Made by a program: the position numbers and the translations under genes. Below, piece after piece: positions 24,807 to 34,816 of a stretch of 64,000 nt of DNA. This DNA comes from Kwoniella bestiolae CBS 10118 (Eukaryota > Basidiomycota > Tremellomycetes > Tremellales > Cryptococcaceae), in assembly GCF_000512585.2 (NCBI RefSeq), contig NC_089241.1:6156001-6220000 (forward strand), given 5' to 3'. The first letter of the stretch is position 1. Each line of letters opens with the position of its first letter. A model generated the notes under the pieces. The model was not told the DNA's origin. It saw only the letters and a program-made list of their open reading frames with translations, and did no database searches.

Positions 24807-25226
24807 CAAACATAACACTGGCTGATGCATTCTCAATCTTGCATCCTCCATGGAAGAACAGAGGTCCAATCTCAAGGGCTGGACCAACGAGCAAAAGAAC
24901 GAAACTCGAAGACGTTACGGCAGATCTCGATGGAATGAACACAACACTTATACTCCAAATCATAAGCGAGAGCTGTGTTCCTTACGACCTGCAGTCCCAT
25001 TGTCAATGTCAATGACATGGAACAGGTTGATTGTAAATGATTGGAAATGCTTGGCCGCACCAGCTATATCCTATTTTGTATTGAATCTGTTCTCGGTAGA
25101 TCAGGCTCATACGTAGGTATAAAGTACAACCGTATATGCATATCCCACGAACGAAATACTCGAAGACAACCTAAACATCCGAGCCCAAATGTCCTTGTAT
25201 GATACAAATCTAACACCGAAGAATAT
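24807..25226. other. Intergenic region between converging genes
   Basis: 420 bases between two convergent stop codons, so 3' untranslated sequence of both genes. No RNA gene, repeat or plausible protein was seen. Confidence 0.5.
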
Positions 25227-26606
25227 CTATCTATCCTGAGGATACAGCTCCCCATAACTAGGTGGCGGCAAATGTCCCCCCATCTCCCTCTCCCTCTCCC
25301 TCGCCTCATCATCATCCGACCTAAACGGATTAACAGCCCCGCCATCCGTATGTCTGATTATCGTGGTACTTCTTCCCAAGCCCGTACTGTTCGGTGGGTG
25401 GGAGGTGGTTCGGGTAGATCGAGATTGGGACGGTCGAGCCATGAGCAATACTTCATCTTCGGTCCTCCATGATCTATTGGTAGAAGTCATCGAAATGGGT
25501 GAGATGGGAGGTTGAGCGTATGACGGGTCGGAGAAGGGGGAGATCAAGTTGGTAGTTGTATTTGTTGAAGTGTAGGTATGAGGGTTCGAGAGCGTCGGTG
25601 TGGTCGTCCCATCGTAAGATGTCGATAAAGTACCGCCATTCCAACCTGATGTCGAAGCGACAGTGGATGGTCCCTCAGGCGATTTCGTATCGACTTCCAA
25701 CCTCGGTCGACCCACCAATGACCTCCCAACCCCATTTCCACCACTATTCAAGCTCACATACGTTCCACCCCCTCCCAAGTCCCTTTCAGAATACTCCGAA
25801 TTGATCCCCTCGCTGTAAGTTGACAATGTTCTAGCGTACGACGAACCATCTTGAGCTAACATGTCGAACTCTGAATTATCGGTGTACAGCGAATCCGTCT
25901 GGGTCCTTCTGGACGATGGGCGATTAATGAAGGGAGTAGCAGAGTTCGGGATGGGCGTTATGGGTGAGAAGGAGGAAGATGGGTGTATAAGGATATTATC
26001 CAAATCTCTATGGGAGATTCGAGGTGGGTACGTCGTATTTGCAGACAGAGGTGAAGGTATATCGCTGATATCCATCTTCGATTCATTCCCACCAATTCTC
26101 ATATTCCTTTCCCTCCTTCTCCTCCTTCTTCGTCTGCATAGACAACACCCGACGACACATCCAATCAATACCAGCGTAGCAAATACAGAGATCATGATCA
26201 CATGAACCAGTGAGAGTTGTCCAGTCGTCGAGTTGGTACCCGTACCGGTGTTGGAGCTCTGTTCACTCCCCGTCGAATTATTCCCATTCCCCACAAAAGT
26301 AGAACTAGGACTGACACTAGATGAAACCCCTCCATACCGCGAAGTGACTACGCCAGAGGGAGTAGGCGAAGGTCCAAATTGTCCATAACTCCCGCTCTGC
26401 CCCGTAGATGTAGAAGATAATGTCCTCCTGGTGGATCCGACGCCAGAGGAGGACGAGGGGACGTAGAAGTTCCCACTGGAATCTATGAAATCTACAATTG
26501 TCGTCGTTTCACCAGTGAAGGTCATCCATGATATTCCCTCGTACGAGGATGATGTTGTCGGCGTAGGGGTGGGGGTAGGCGAGGAAGAAGTAGAAGCGAA
26601 TGACAT
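25227..26606 (-). CDS. Ser/Thr-rich single-pass membrane protein with PPSY tail
   Basis: One exon, 459 residues. The N-terminal 130 residues are a mucin-like Ser/Thr/Gly-rich stretch (PTPTPTPTTSSSYEG at the start, NNSTGSEQSSNTGTGTNSTT near the membrane). A single strong membrane span follows (LVHVIMISVFATLVLIGCVV) with CCLCRRRRRRRR just after it, a classic stop-transfer, so the rest is cytosolic. The tail is Ser/Thr-rich with SPIS/SPLS-type sites and ends LPPPSYGELYPQDR, with a PPSY motif. No N-terminal signal peptide is visible; the span would act as signal-anchor, or a small upstream exon could have been missed. The layout resembles fungal surface sensors (Mid2/Wsc style) but there is no WSC Cys domain, so I call it only a candidate sensor. 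Its PPxY could recruit a WW-domain ubiquitin ligase. Confidence 0.75.
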   Translation of the reverse strand: MSFASTSSSPTPTPTPTTSSSYEGISWMTFTGETTTIVDFIDSSGNFYVPSSSSGVGSTRRTLSSTSTGQSGSYGQFGPSPTPSGVVTSRYGGVSSSVSPSSTFVGNGNNSTGSEQSSNTGTGTNSTTGQLSLVHVIMISVFATLVLIGCVVGCCLCRRRRRRRRERNMRIGGNESKMDISDIPSPLSANTTYPPRISHRDLDNILIHPSSSFSPITPIPNSATPFINRPSSRRTQTDSLYTDNSEFDMLAQDGSSYARTLSTYSEGINSEYSERDLGGGGTYVSLNSGGNGVGRSLVGRPRLEVDTKSPEGPSTVASTSGWNGGTLSTSYDGTTTPTLSNPHTYTSTNTTTNLISPFSDPSYAQPPISPISMTSTNRSWRTEDEVLLMARPSQSRSTRTTSHPPNSTGLGRSTTIIRHTDGGAVNPFRSDDDEAREREREMGGHLPPPSYGELYPQDR

Positions 26607-26987
26607 GGTGAGTCTGGGATATCACGGATGTATCAATTCGATCCAGACGGAACCTCCAGAAGTGCTTGTGCTGAGGGAAGTTGAGAGTTAAGCTAGTATT
26701 TGTATGTGTGAATATCGATGAATTTCTATATCTACATGCACCATGTCGACGTACAACGTACAAGTCAAGGAAAGAATAAACTCCAACACCAACACAGACA
26801 CGAACACGAACAAAAAGCTCAGGGCGAGTACGAGTCCTCAAAGGGAAGGGAAGGGCCAAGAAATGCTTCATGCGCAGCCGGATTTCCCTTCGGGTTCCTC
26901 TTCGAGAATTCGCGATTTCCCCTTCGGGCCGCTTTGAACCTATTGATAAAACTATATATATTGTTTGGTCGACTCTTTTTCGTTCAA
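26607..26987. other. Upstream region of the membrane protein and the tRNA gene
   Basis: The first part is the leader and promoter of the - strand membrane protein. The last part lies 5' of tRNA-Met and includes an AT-rich block (actatatatattg, about 26951-26963) placed about 30 bases upstream, as is common for fungal Pol III genes. Confidence 0.5.
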
Positions 26988-27079
26988 AACTCTGTAGCTC
27001 AGAGGATAGAGCGCAAGGCTCATATCTTGATTACAAGATTGATACCTTGAGGTCGCTGGATCGAAACTAGCCAGAGTTA
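26988..27079 (+). tRNA. tRNA-Met (anticodon CAT) with a 19-nt intron
   Basis: The sequence folds as a cloverleaf: acceptor stem AACTCTG (26988-26994) with CAGAGTT (27072-27078); D arm GCTC...GAGC; anticodon stem CAAGG with CCTTG (27045-27049); T arm GCTGG-ATCGAAA-CTAGC. The anticodon loop reads CTCATA before an intron placed after position 37 (27025-27043) and A38 after it, so the anticodon is CAT and the tRNA is elongator-type Met. The intron forms a hairpin (ATCTTG, loop ATTA, CAAGAT, using 27024-27039). A Pol III T-run follows at 27091-27100. Intron edges could move by one base. Confidence 0.88.
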
Positions 27080-27085
27080 AACTTT

Positions 27086-27100
27086 TTGACTTTTTTTTTT
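27086..27100 (+). terminator. Pol III terminator of tRNA-Met
   Basis: A T-rich tract ending in ten uninterrupted T residues begins within about 10 bases of the tRNA 3' end. A run of this length is a strong RNA polymerase III stop on the coding strand. Confidence 0.8.
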
Positions 27101-27572
27101 CGATTACACCATCTTCCTTCCTTCATATGGAGGATCGAGTTGCTCGTAGGCAGTGTATGCACAGGACTTTCACAGCTGTTGTGCCTCTCAAGCATGTGTC
27201 ACAGTACGTCGACCTCAAGCCGCGTTTGTTGACTCAGGTCAACCCAAAGTTCTTGCATATATGATCGTGTAGATCCAAGCCATACCGCAGACGAGGCACT
27301 CAAGATCAGTCACATCATCACTATGACCAAGCGATACACATTCATCTAGCCCACAACCAAAAAACGAAGACAGAGGTACGGGATGTGAAAAGCTCTCCAG
27401 GTGCCTACAAAGCAAGTATATAATGAATAGTATATAAACCCCTGGATGGGCTGATATTGACGAGGACGAGGGAAATATACAACACAGCTGAAATTTAGGT
27501 TTTTTCTACGATGGGTATATGTTGTTTTAAGGAGGATAACACAAGATGTCACAAGCTTCAGAGTAAATGCGA
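27101..27572. other. Intergenic region between tRNA and SIN3
   Basis: 470 bases that should hold the 3' untranslated sequence of SIN3 (-). I see no gene or notable repeat. Confidence 0.45.
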
Positions 27573-30500
27573 TCACGCTGTAATCTCCTCTCCATCACCT
27601 TTCGACACTTTGTCGACCCATTCGTCCAGCCTCTTCTTCGCTCCTTCAAGATAAGCAGTTTCCTTCTTCTCATTTTCCGTGATCTCGTCTGACTTTCGAA
27701 TAAGATGGAAGTAATCTTCCGTATCTGTTGAACATCACACGTCAGCTGAGAACCATTGCTACGACAGCTGATCGGAGGGCAGACGGTTATGGGGTACTTA
27801 CCAGGAGTGAAGAACATCCTATAATTACCCAAGGCAATCTTGATCTCCATACCGTCTTTGGTAATGATCTGATCAGAAGAGAGATTGAGATTCTCGTCGA
27901 GATTTCTATGACAAAATTATCATTAGCTCTTGTTTCCTGTACCATTTGGTAAGTGGCGAGCTCACCTCTGAAGGAGAGGGGGGTCAACTCTATGGGGTAG
28001 TCCCTCGGTAGGATGCGTCTATAAGCCACAACTGTCAGTCATGTGCCACCCAGATGTGTACTAAAAGGTACTGACCAAGATATAACTCTCGATGTACTGT
28101 CTCCACTTCTCCTGAGCAGTCTCAGCATCATCCACGGTAAGATCCTCCCTACCTAGAAGCTGTATTGAAACAACCTCCTTCGAAGGTTGCTATATAACAA
28201 ATATCAGCACCGGTACCATCGTCCGCCGTCATGCAAACCACTCACGTATGAAATCTTGAACAGATTCTCATCCGATCCCAATACACCCTCAGCTTGCATT
28301 CTGTATGCAATCTGTCTTCTCGTACTGGTCTTCTCGTGTAGGCGATCTCTTTGAAGCAAAGCGAGCAGCTCTTGAGATTTCATATCTCCCAGTATCGTTT
28401 GTACCTGCGAATTGCAAAGACCCATTGAGTCAGCCTTTTTCTCCGTGAGAGATATCCCAAGAGAGGGTAGAGCTGAACGAGAAATGGGTCCAAGACAGCA
28501 GCAGAGTCGTAAAATCCAACACACCTGCTTGACAATAGCCGCAATCACTCTATCAACCGTAAACATGATATACGCCTTATTCCCAAACATGACTCTGAGC
28601 GTCTCCTCGAAATTCGCATTATCCACTTCGTTTTCGAACAACCTCTCGGCCATAGAGAGTAAATGGCCATAGTAATGTTGAGCGGGATTTTCACCATCTT
28701 CGATGCCGTAGAAGTGCGATTCAGGTTCAGCCAATCCCAATTTGATAGCTAAGGGATTGATGGGTTGTTTCTTCTCGGTGGACAAGTTCTCGGCTATGTC
28801 TTTGCACATTACTAATCGAGAGTACAGGATCTGCGATATCAAAGATAAGTATAGTCAGCTCTTACCCTTTCGCCGGGATTACTGATGGAGGTAGATAGCG
28901 TACCTGAATAAGTCTGATGAGAACGTAGAAATGGTTATTGGCGAAGAAGTTGGCCTTCCTATTAGGAAGAGGTTTTGGTTCTGCCGCACCAGCCTCCGAG
29001 CTCTTCTCAGAGGGTACTTGAGATTCCCCAGCAAGACCATCAATCTGAACCCAAGTTTGTTCAGAGGCTTCAGCTCCAGCTTTATCCTTTTCCACCGCCT
29101 CGGCAATCTCAGTAGGATCGGCAGGAACAGGTAGAGGTGTCTCAGCTCGTTCTCCGTTCTCAGTCACGGGTGTTCCTTCGACGGAAGGCGCGATTTCACC
29201 GGTAGCAACATCGCCCTCAGGTCCAGGTGTCATCGTCGAACCTCTCTTTTCTCTTCCGGCTAATTCCTGTTTGAGAAGCTTCTTTCGCAGATCCGCAGCG
29301 TGTGAGGTCTTCTTTGCTCCTTTCTTGGATGTCGAGGCGATGGAAGCAGTCTCATCATCATCTGCCATACTGACATCACCGTCGGATTCTTCAGAGTCTT
29401 CTCCGGGAGTTTCATCGTCATCTCCGAACTCCGCATCGAACTCGTCTTTATCTTGCATGAAGAGTGCAGGGATGAAATCTCGTAACAACCTTTCTACACG
29501 ATTTTGATCCTGAGTCGAGAGGGAATTGCTGACACGATCGAGATAACTGATGATGAGTTTGATGGAATCTTTCAATACTTCGATATCTTTCACCTGGAAT
29601 TCGATCTGAGGTTTAGCTCGCCATGGTCGAGGATCAAGTAAGGCTGATCGAACATTCATTTGTTCTCTTCGTTTTGACTCGATTTCCGCTAACAAACTCT
29701 TTGGCATGAGAGTCTTCTTGTCGGAAGTTTTGAACTGGACACCTTGGTGATCAAGAGCCTTGTAGAAGTTTTTGGCATCTTGCTCTCGCCATACTCGGTT
29801 CCACTCTCTTTGAGCTTTCTTCCATTCTTCATCTTTCGCCTTCAATCGTTCAAGAACAATAGGAAGAGCAACGACAGGGTTCTCGTGCAGAGCACGGATA
29901 ATGTCGGGACCAAGCTCTTTGCCGTATACCTTCTTGATGATACGTTGGTAGATTGACTTGCTTTGACCACCGAGACCCGCTTTAAGGTTGAAATTGGCTC
30001 GTTCTTCAGGGTCCATTGTCTGGATCTTGTTGTTAAGGGGTTCAAGCAAGGCGATGGTTCGGAGGTTGGCCTCGATATGATAATCGTATTCGTGTCGTTC
30101 CTCCTCTGATTTGTGAAGCATTTCTTCGTAAGAGTTCTTCTTGTGAGAAATGAAAGGTGCAGCATCTTCAGCGGCCCAGGTAGGGTGAGATACCCATTCA
30201 TCGTTGAGCACTTCCCAGCACATGGCATCTCGACCAGTACATTGGAGATTGATTTCCTGTGGATCCGATATTAGCAATGCTCCCGGTCAGTCGAAAGCTA
30301 CACTCACAGTTCGAGGAAGTTTCCTATAACTAGGTCCAAAGGACTTGGCGTTCGGGCCTGCGAGATCCGGCTTGACTCTCTCTAACATAGGTACGTTCTC
30401 CACAACTTGGTTATCGACTCCGATCATACCTCCGAAACCATAACCTCCTTGAGCAGTCGCAGGGTTAGGGGGAGCTTTGCCATCGGCGTTGGCTCCTACG

Positions 30501-32449
30501 ACTTTCTGGAAATTTGCCCAAACTTCAGGTGCTTCTCCAATGAAATGGTATGCTCTTTCGAGGAGAGTTTGTGTATCGATCATGTCTTGAACGAACAAGT
30601 TGATGAGTTTAAGGAATTCATGGTAGACCACCTTATCATCGATAGCTTTCTTCACCTTGTCGAAGAAAGCGACCTCATCGGGCGAAGCAAGGGTCTGAGG
30701 TTGGTTGCCGGATGGAGGAAGGGCAACAGAAGGTTCGTTGTCCTCGACGGAGGGTGATTCACCTCTTTGACCGGTCTTTTTCTGTTTGCACAATCAGTAA
30801 GTGTTCTTTGCAGATGGTAGACCCGGTCTTAACCTACCTTGGATTGAGCACCCCCCTTACCAGCCTCAGCTACACCTGCACGTCGCTTCTTCTGAGCACT
30901 AGCTTCTTTAACTTCCTTTCCGCCTCTCTTTTGGCCGGCGACTTTCTCTCCAGTAATCGGCGGCGCTCCAGCAGCAGCTTGTACGAATGAGCCCAGTCCA
31001 GCCATACCTCCAAAACCACCGTTCTCGGGGAGGAATTGCTTGAACTCCTCCAAGAGCTCAGGGGCGTTGTTGAAGAGGCGAGTGACTTGCTCGTATACCT
31101 AATCGTCATGTCAGCTCATCGATCATAAGCATTGGTCTAGGGAATGAGCTCACTTCAGCGATGTCCCTTGTATCTCTCTGATAGGTTTGTAATATCTCCA
31201 GGAATTGCTTGTAGGTGTCAGGGTCGGTATTGAACCTGTTCTTGATCTTGTTGACAAAGGTGATCGCATGGTTGAACTCCACAATTGGAGTTCGAGCACC
31301 ACCTTGACCACCTTGAGCCGAAGAAGATTGGTTGTTGTTCAGTCCACCAGATGCGAGGAATTGAGCAGCGGAAGGGGTGGATGGACCAGATGGAGGAAGA
31401 GGCTGTTGTGTCTGAGGTGGGATGGGCAATGGACCAGGAGGAGCTTGCGTGGAAGCAGCGGGTGGAGGTGCTCTGCTAGCTGGCATGGTGTTGGACGCAG
31501 TAGCGGGTCTGGACGCACTTTGGAAAGGTGGTGGACCACTGGCGAGGTGAGAGTGAATGGGAGGAAGGGGTTGAGTGGAAGGTGTTGATGCTGGTGCAGC
31601 AGAAGTGGAAGGTGCAGGAGGTCTTGTTTCCGGTTCAGGTGGAGGTGGAGGTCGGACGGATGCAGGTTTCGCCCTGGCTTCCCTTTCTCGCTGATCGATA
31701 GCAGCGGCAAACCCACCAGGTATTTGACTGACGGTACCAGCTGGAGTGGTGACTGTGATGAGACTGTTGGAGTCGCCGTCTGTACCTGAACACTCGATGC
31801 GGTAGCCTGGGGGAAGGAAGGTGTTGAACCCCTGGATGAGGGATGGATGGCCTCTGAAGAGGGTTGATACTCTGTCAATCACGCCGGGTGTATCAATTCT
31901 AGTACAGGAAAAGTTAGTTTAGGTTTAACCTGATTGAGGTATAGGTAGAGGTGGACTCACATTTGACCCTTGAACTCTTTCATGACATCTAAGAAACGGT
32001 TGTAGACATCTGGCTGATTGTTGAATTGGACCTAGAAAGTGGAAGAGATGGAAAGTGTTAGTGAAATGGTATGACATGTAATGTTTTTGTATGGGATGAT
32101 GGATGATGGTGTGTAAAGGAAATGACCCTAATGCGGATGACCCCGGTGGAGGCGTGTTTGGGTGAAAAATACACCATAGCACCATAACACCATAGTATAT
32201 CCCACCGTACACAACATCAACACAGTCGTCATCGACGCACACAGCGTTGATCATCCCATCCTTTATGCCAGTCACTATAGCCACATAGACAAGGAGACCA
32301 TAGCACGTGGCAAAGACAGCGATAGAAGTTGGATGCATGATGTATAAGTAAAGGAGAATATCGAGACTCACCTTGACTTGATCCAGATACGACAGCGCGT
32401 CCCGAACATTCAGAGGTCTATACTGCGGGTTGGTATTCCACCCTGACAT
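27573..32449 (-). CDS. SIN3: SIN3 transcriptional corepressor (histone deacetylase scaffold)
   Basis: SIN3 is the scaffold of the Rpd3/Sin3 histone deacetylase complex in the nucleus. About nine exons give roughly 1,200 residues. PAH1 is split over three exons: RPLNVRDALSYLDQVK, then VQFNNQPDVYNRFLDVMKEF, then IDRVSTLFRGHPSLIQGFNT. PAH2 is FNHAITFVNKIKNRFNTDPD...YKQFLEILQTYQR...EEFKQFLPENG. PAH3 is VAFFDKVKKAIDD...YHEFLKLINLF. The Sin3 histone-deacetylase-interaction domain follows (SFGPSYRKLPRTEINLQCTG, then CWEVLNDEWVSHPTWAAED), then a long charged acidic segment and the C-terminal Sin3 domain ending ...KGDGEEITA. The start ATG is followed by SGWNTNPQYRPLNV, with PAH1 directly after it, which fixes the start. 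The first intron is unusually long (340 nt). The linker between PAH1 and PAH2 is Pro/Ala-rich. Confidence 0.93.
32032..32371 (-). other. Unusually long intron 1 of SIN3
   Basis: The donor (AAG|GTGAGTCTCGA) is at 32371 and the acceptor (tttctag) ends at 32032, giving 340 nt where most introns in this window are about 45-110 nt. It interrupts PAH1. It has no long frame and no obvious RNA fold; a short gatgatggatgatgg repeat sits near 32095-32110. Confidence 0.8.
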
Positions 32450-33147
32450 CTTGAGCGTATGCTTGGCCTGATGTGATGGGTACCAGATGCCGCTGTGAGT
32501 TTATCTAACAATGGTTGATATAGAATGACTGGGACCGAGGGAGTAGTCTATTGTATGATGTGTCGAAATCGATCAAAGATCTGTCCAAGAGGTATGATAT
32601 GTTTACAGTCTGCTGAGTGTATATAGGTGAGGGTGTGTGATATGTGGATCTATGATGATGTTCAAGATAATGATGATGACAAGGTGGATGAACAGGGAGG
32701 GGGAGGGGGAGTAAAAGCTGTTGGAGGGTGAGATGGATGTTGGGTTAATTACCGGTCCGTCAATCATTCAAGGAGAGAGCTAAACGAGCAATAGAGAGGG
32801 ATTAGCCGTGTCACGTGATCACATCAGATCGAAGTATGCCACAAAGCGGGATTGGCCGCATCTCAGTCATAAATCCGCCACGATCAGCTAGCTAGTGTAT
32901 CAGCTTCAAGTTGAGGTTGATGTTGAACATGTCCGAGAGGATGATCATGTCTATACCATTACGTGCAACGCATCATCATTGTACCAGAACATCAGTCATA
33001 CACCCATACCAACTCTCAAAAGGAAGGGCTCACCGTCTATCAGCTATCAAAGCCATCAGAAGACTTTCTCTCTAGCTCCAGAATCGATCTCTTACCAATC
33101 AACACCCACCCACCTTCCTCCACCTTCCATCATAAATAATCATCAAA
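32450..33147. promoter_or_regulatory. Divergent promoter of SIN3 and the Y14 gene
   Basis: About 700 bases between two divergent genes for RNA and chromatin factors. It contains a G-run GGGAGGGGGAGGGGGAG at 32695-32711 and a cacgtgat site near 32814. No coding frame of note. Confidence 0.55.
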
Positions 33148-33985
33148 ATGGCCGACGTAGATATGGGTGAGTTGCTATCATCAGCCTACAATGCTTGTCC
33201 AAGGTATACTGCTGACAGTGTTATCGCTCTTTCTTGCTCTCCGTGTTTCTTATTTTGGCACTATCCGTAATCCATCATTTCGATTATATCAAAAACATTT
33301 GACATTTCATAGCAAGCGAAGTCAACGGTGCAGGTCACTCATGGGCAGCTAAATGTAAGTTCACCAAGCCTCTATCATCTCACAATGATCCTCCATACCA
33401 CGCGGCAAGGGGATTTGTGCTGATATATTATATCCCATACAGCCGTAGAAGGTTGGATAATCATCGTAACAGGGTTGAACGAGGAGACCACCGAAGAGGA
33501 CTTGCAAGATCTGTTTGGTGATTATGGAGAAGTCAAGAATCTGTCGATGGCGTTGAATAGACGTACGGGTTATGTGATGGTAGGTCATCTCTCACTATGC
33601 TAGCATTGGAAATGAAGAAGGACCTTCTCGTGCCGGGGACGGAAACATGGTATCGACTTTGCATCTCATGTTTGCTGACCAATGTCCGATAACTCATAGG
33701 GCTACGCATTGATAGAGTTCCCAGAGAAAGAACAGGCTGAAAAGGCTATAAAAGGTACCGATGGGACTGAATTCCTAGAAAAGACAATTAAAACGTATGT
33801 TCCAACTCCACCAGTTGAACCCATGCCTGATCATTCGAGGTACCAGAGCTGATATGTTTCTTTTCGTATGCAGCGACTTTGCATTCGCCAAGGCACCTGC
33901 AGGGGGACGATCGCGTGCGCCCGTATCGTCGAGTGGACCACGAAGAGGTGGAAGGGATAGGGAAGCTTCGCCTGGTAGACGTTAA
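33148..33985 (+). CDS. Y14/RBM8A exon-junction-complex RNA-binding protein
   Basis: Y14 pairs with MAGOH in the core of the exon junction complex deposited on spliced mRNA. Five or six short exons give about 150 residues, the size of Y14. The start is MADVDM, splitting almost at once (ATGGG|GTGAG). The single RRM begins SVEGWIIIVTGLNEETTEED, the hallmark SVEGWI of Y14, then FGDYGEVKNLSMALNRRTGY, an exon join at GYVM|GYALIEF, KEQAEKAIKGTDG and a tail FAFAKAPAGGRSRAPVSSSG ending in RGGRDREASPGRR, an RS-type tail. Its presence fits the intron-dense genome. The stop is at 33983-33985. The first two splice sites are short and placed by phase. Confidence 0.9.
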
Positions 33986-34816
33986 ACCTGGGTTGCAGGG
34001 TAGAAGAGGGCGAAGAAGCAGATGATCATCATATCGTGACAGAATATGCATTGTATAATACATTGAGCTTGTCTGGGTCACTGTAAAGCTTGAAAACATC
34101 TGTCAGAAGATGGATAGCAGCAGGAGATTTGCCTTTGGCAGCCACCACTCATGCCACTCTTGTCGTATCATGTACGAGTAAATCAGGGGAAGGGGAAATT
34201 AAGCTACAATCTAACGGCGGCACGTTTGGATCTAACCGAGTAACCTCCGCTTTTCTGTGTTTGCGTCTGTTTGGTAAGTTGGGGAAGGAACAAGAGATGA
34301 TGCATGATGTATCGTAACAACATCATACACATATCATTATCATACGCCGTATAATCTTGTCAATCTTTCCACATCATTGACATTTGACATTTCAGCACGG
34401 ACCACCTCCCGTCATTGCATTTGCATTTTGCCACCTTAGTGTTGTTTGGTTCGTTTCATCTCGTTTCATCTTTTCAACGCGCTACATCCTCATTCCAAAA
34501 GGGCATCTTTCGTATCGCTTCGCATTGTTCATCCATTGTTGCATTCACTCGTGTGACCAATCTCACTGTTGGAGATCATACATGCCAACAAATACGATCA
34601 TCAACATTTAGAAGTAAGAAGAAGAGGGTTTTAATCACGGGATTGGATTGGATTCACAACAAGAAAGAAGAGGCTTGGCATCTCAGTCGTAGATCTTTCC
34701 AACATCCAGGTAAACTTCCTTCATTCGTTTGCACTAGAACAACAATCAAAATCAACTTCCAACATCTCGACACTCCTCCTTCTCTACATCCACATGAGGG
34801 CCTCAGTGGCGCGAAG
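33986..34816. other. Intergenic region upstream of the four-span membrane protein
   Basis: 830 bases, 3' of the Y14 gene and 5' of the next gene. An open frame reaches back to 34415 in the same phase as the next gene, but the added stretch is Ser/Phe/His-rich leader-like sequence, so the start was set at 34817. A T/C-rich leader lies at 34430-34560. Confidence 0.5.

Noticed and set aside
24850..25116. 88-aa frame after the PPTY gene
   Set aside because: It lies in the 3' region and has no motif; the spliced stop at 24804 is better supported.
26718..27070. Frames overlapping the tRNA locus
   Set aside because: They run through the tRNA gene and its AT-rich upstream region and have no protein features.
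34415..34816. Upstream extension of the four-span membrane protein
   Set aside because: It is in phase but reads as leader sequence (Ser/Phe/His-rich), and the Met at 34817 opens the protein-like region.
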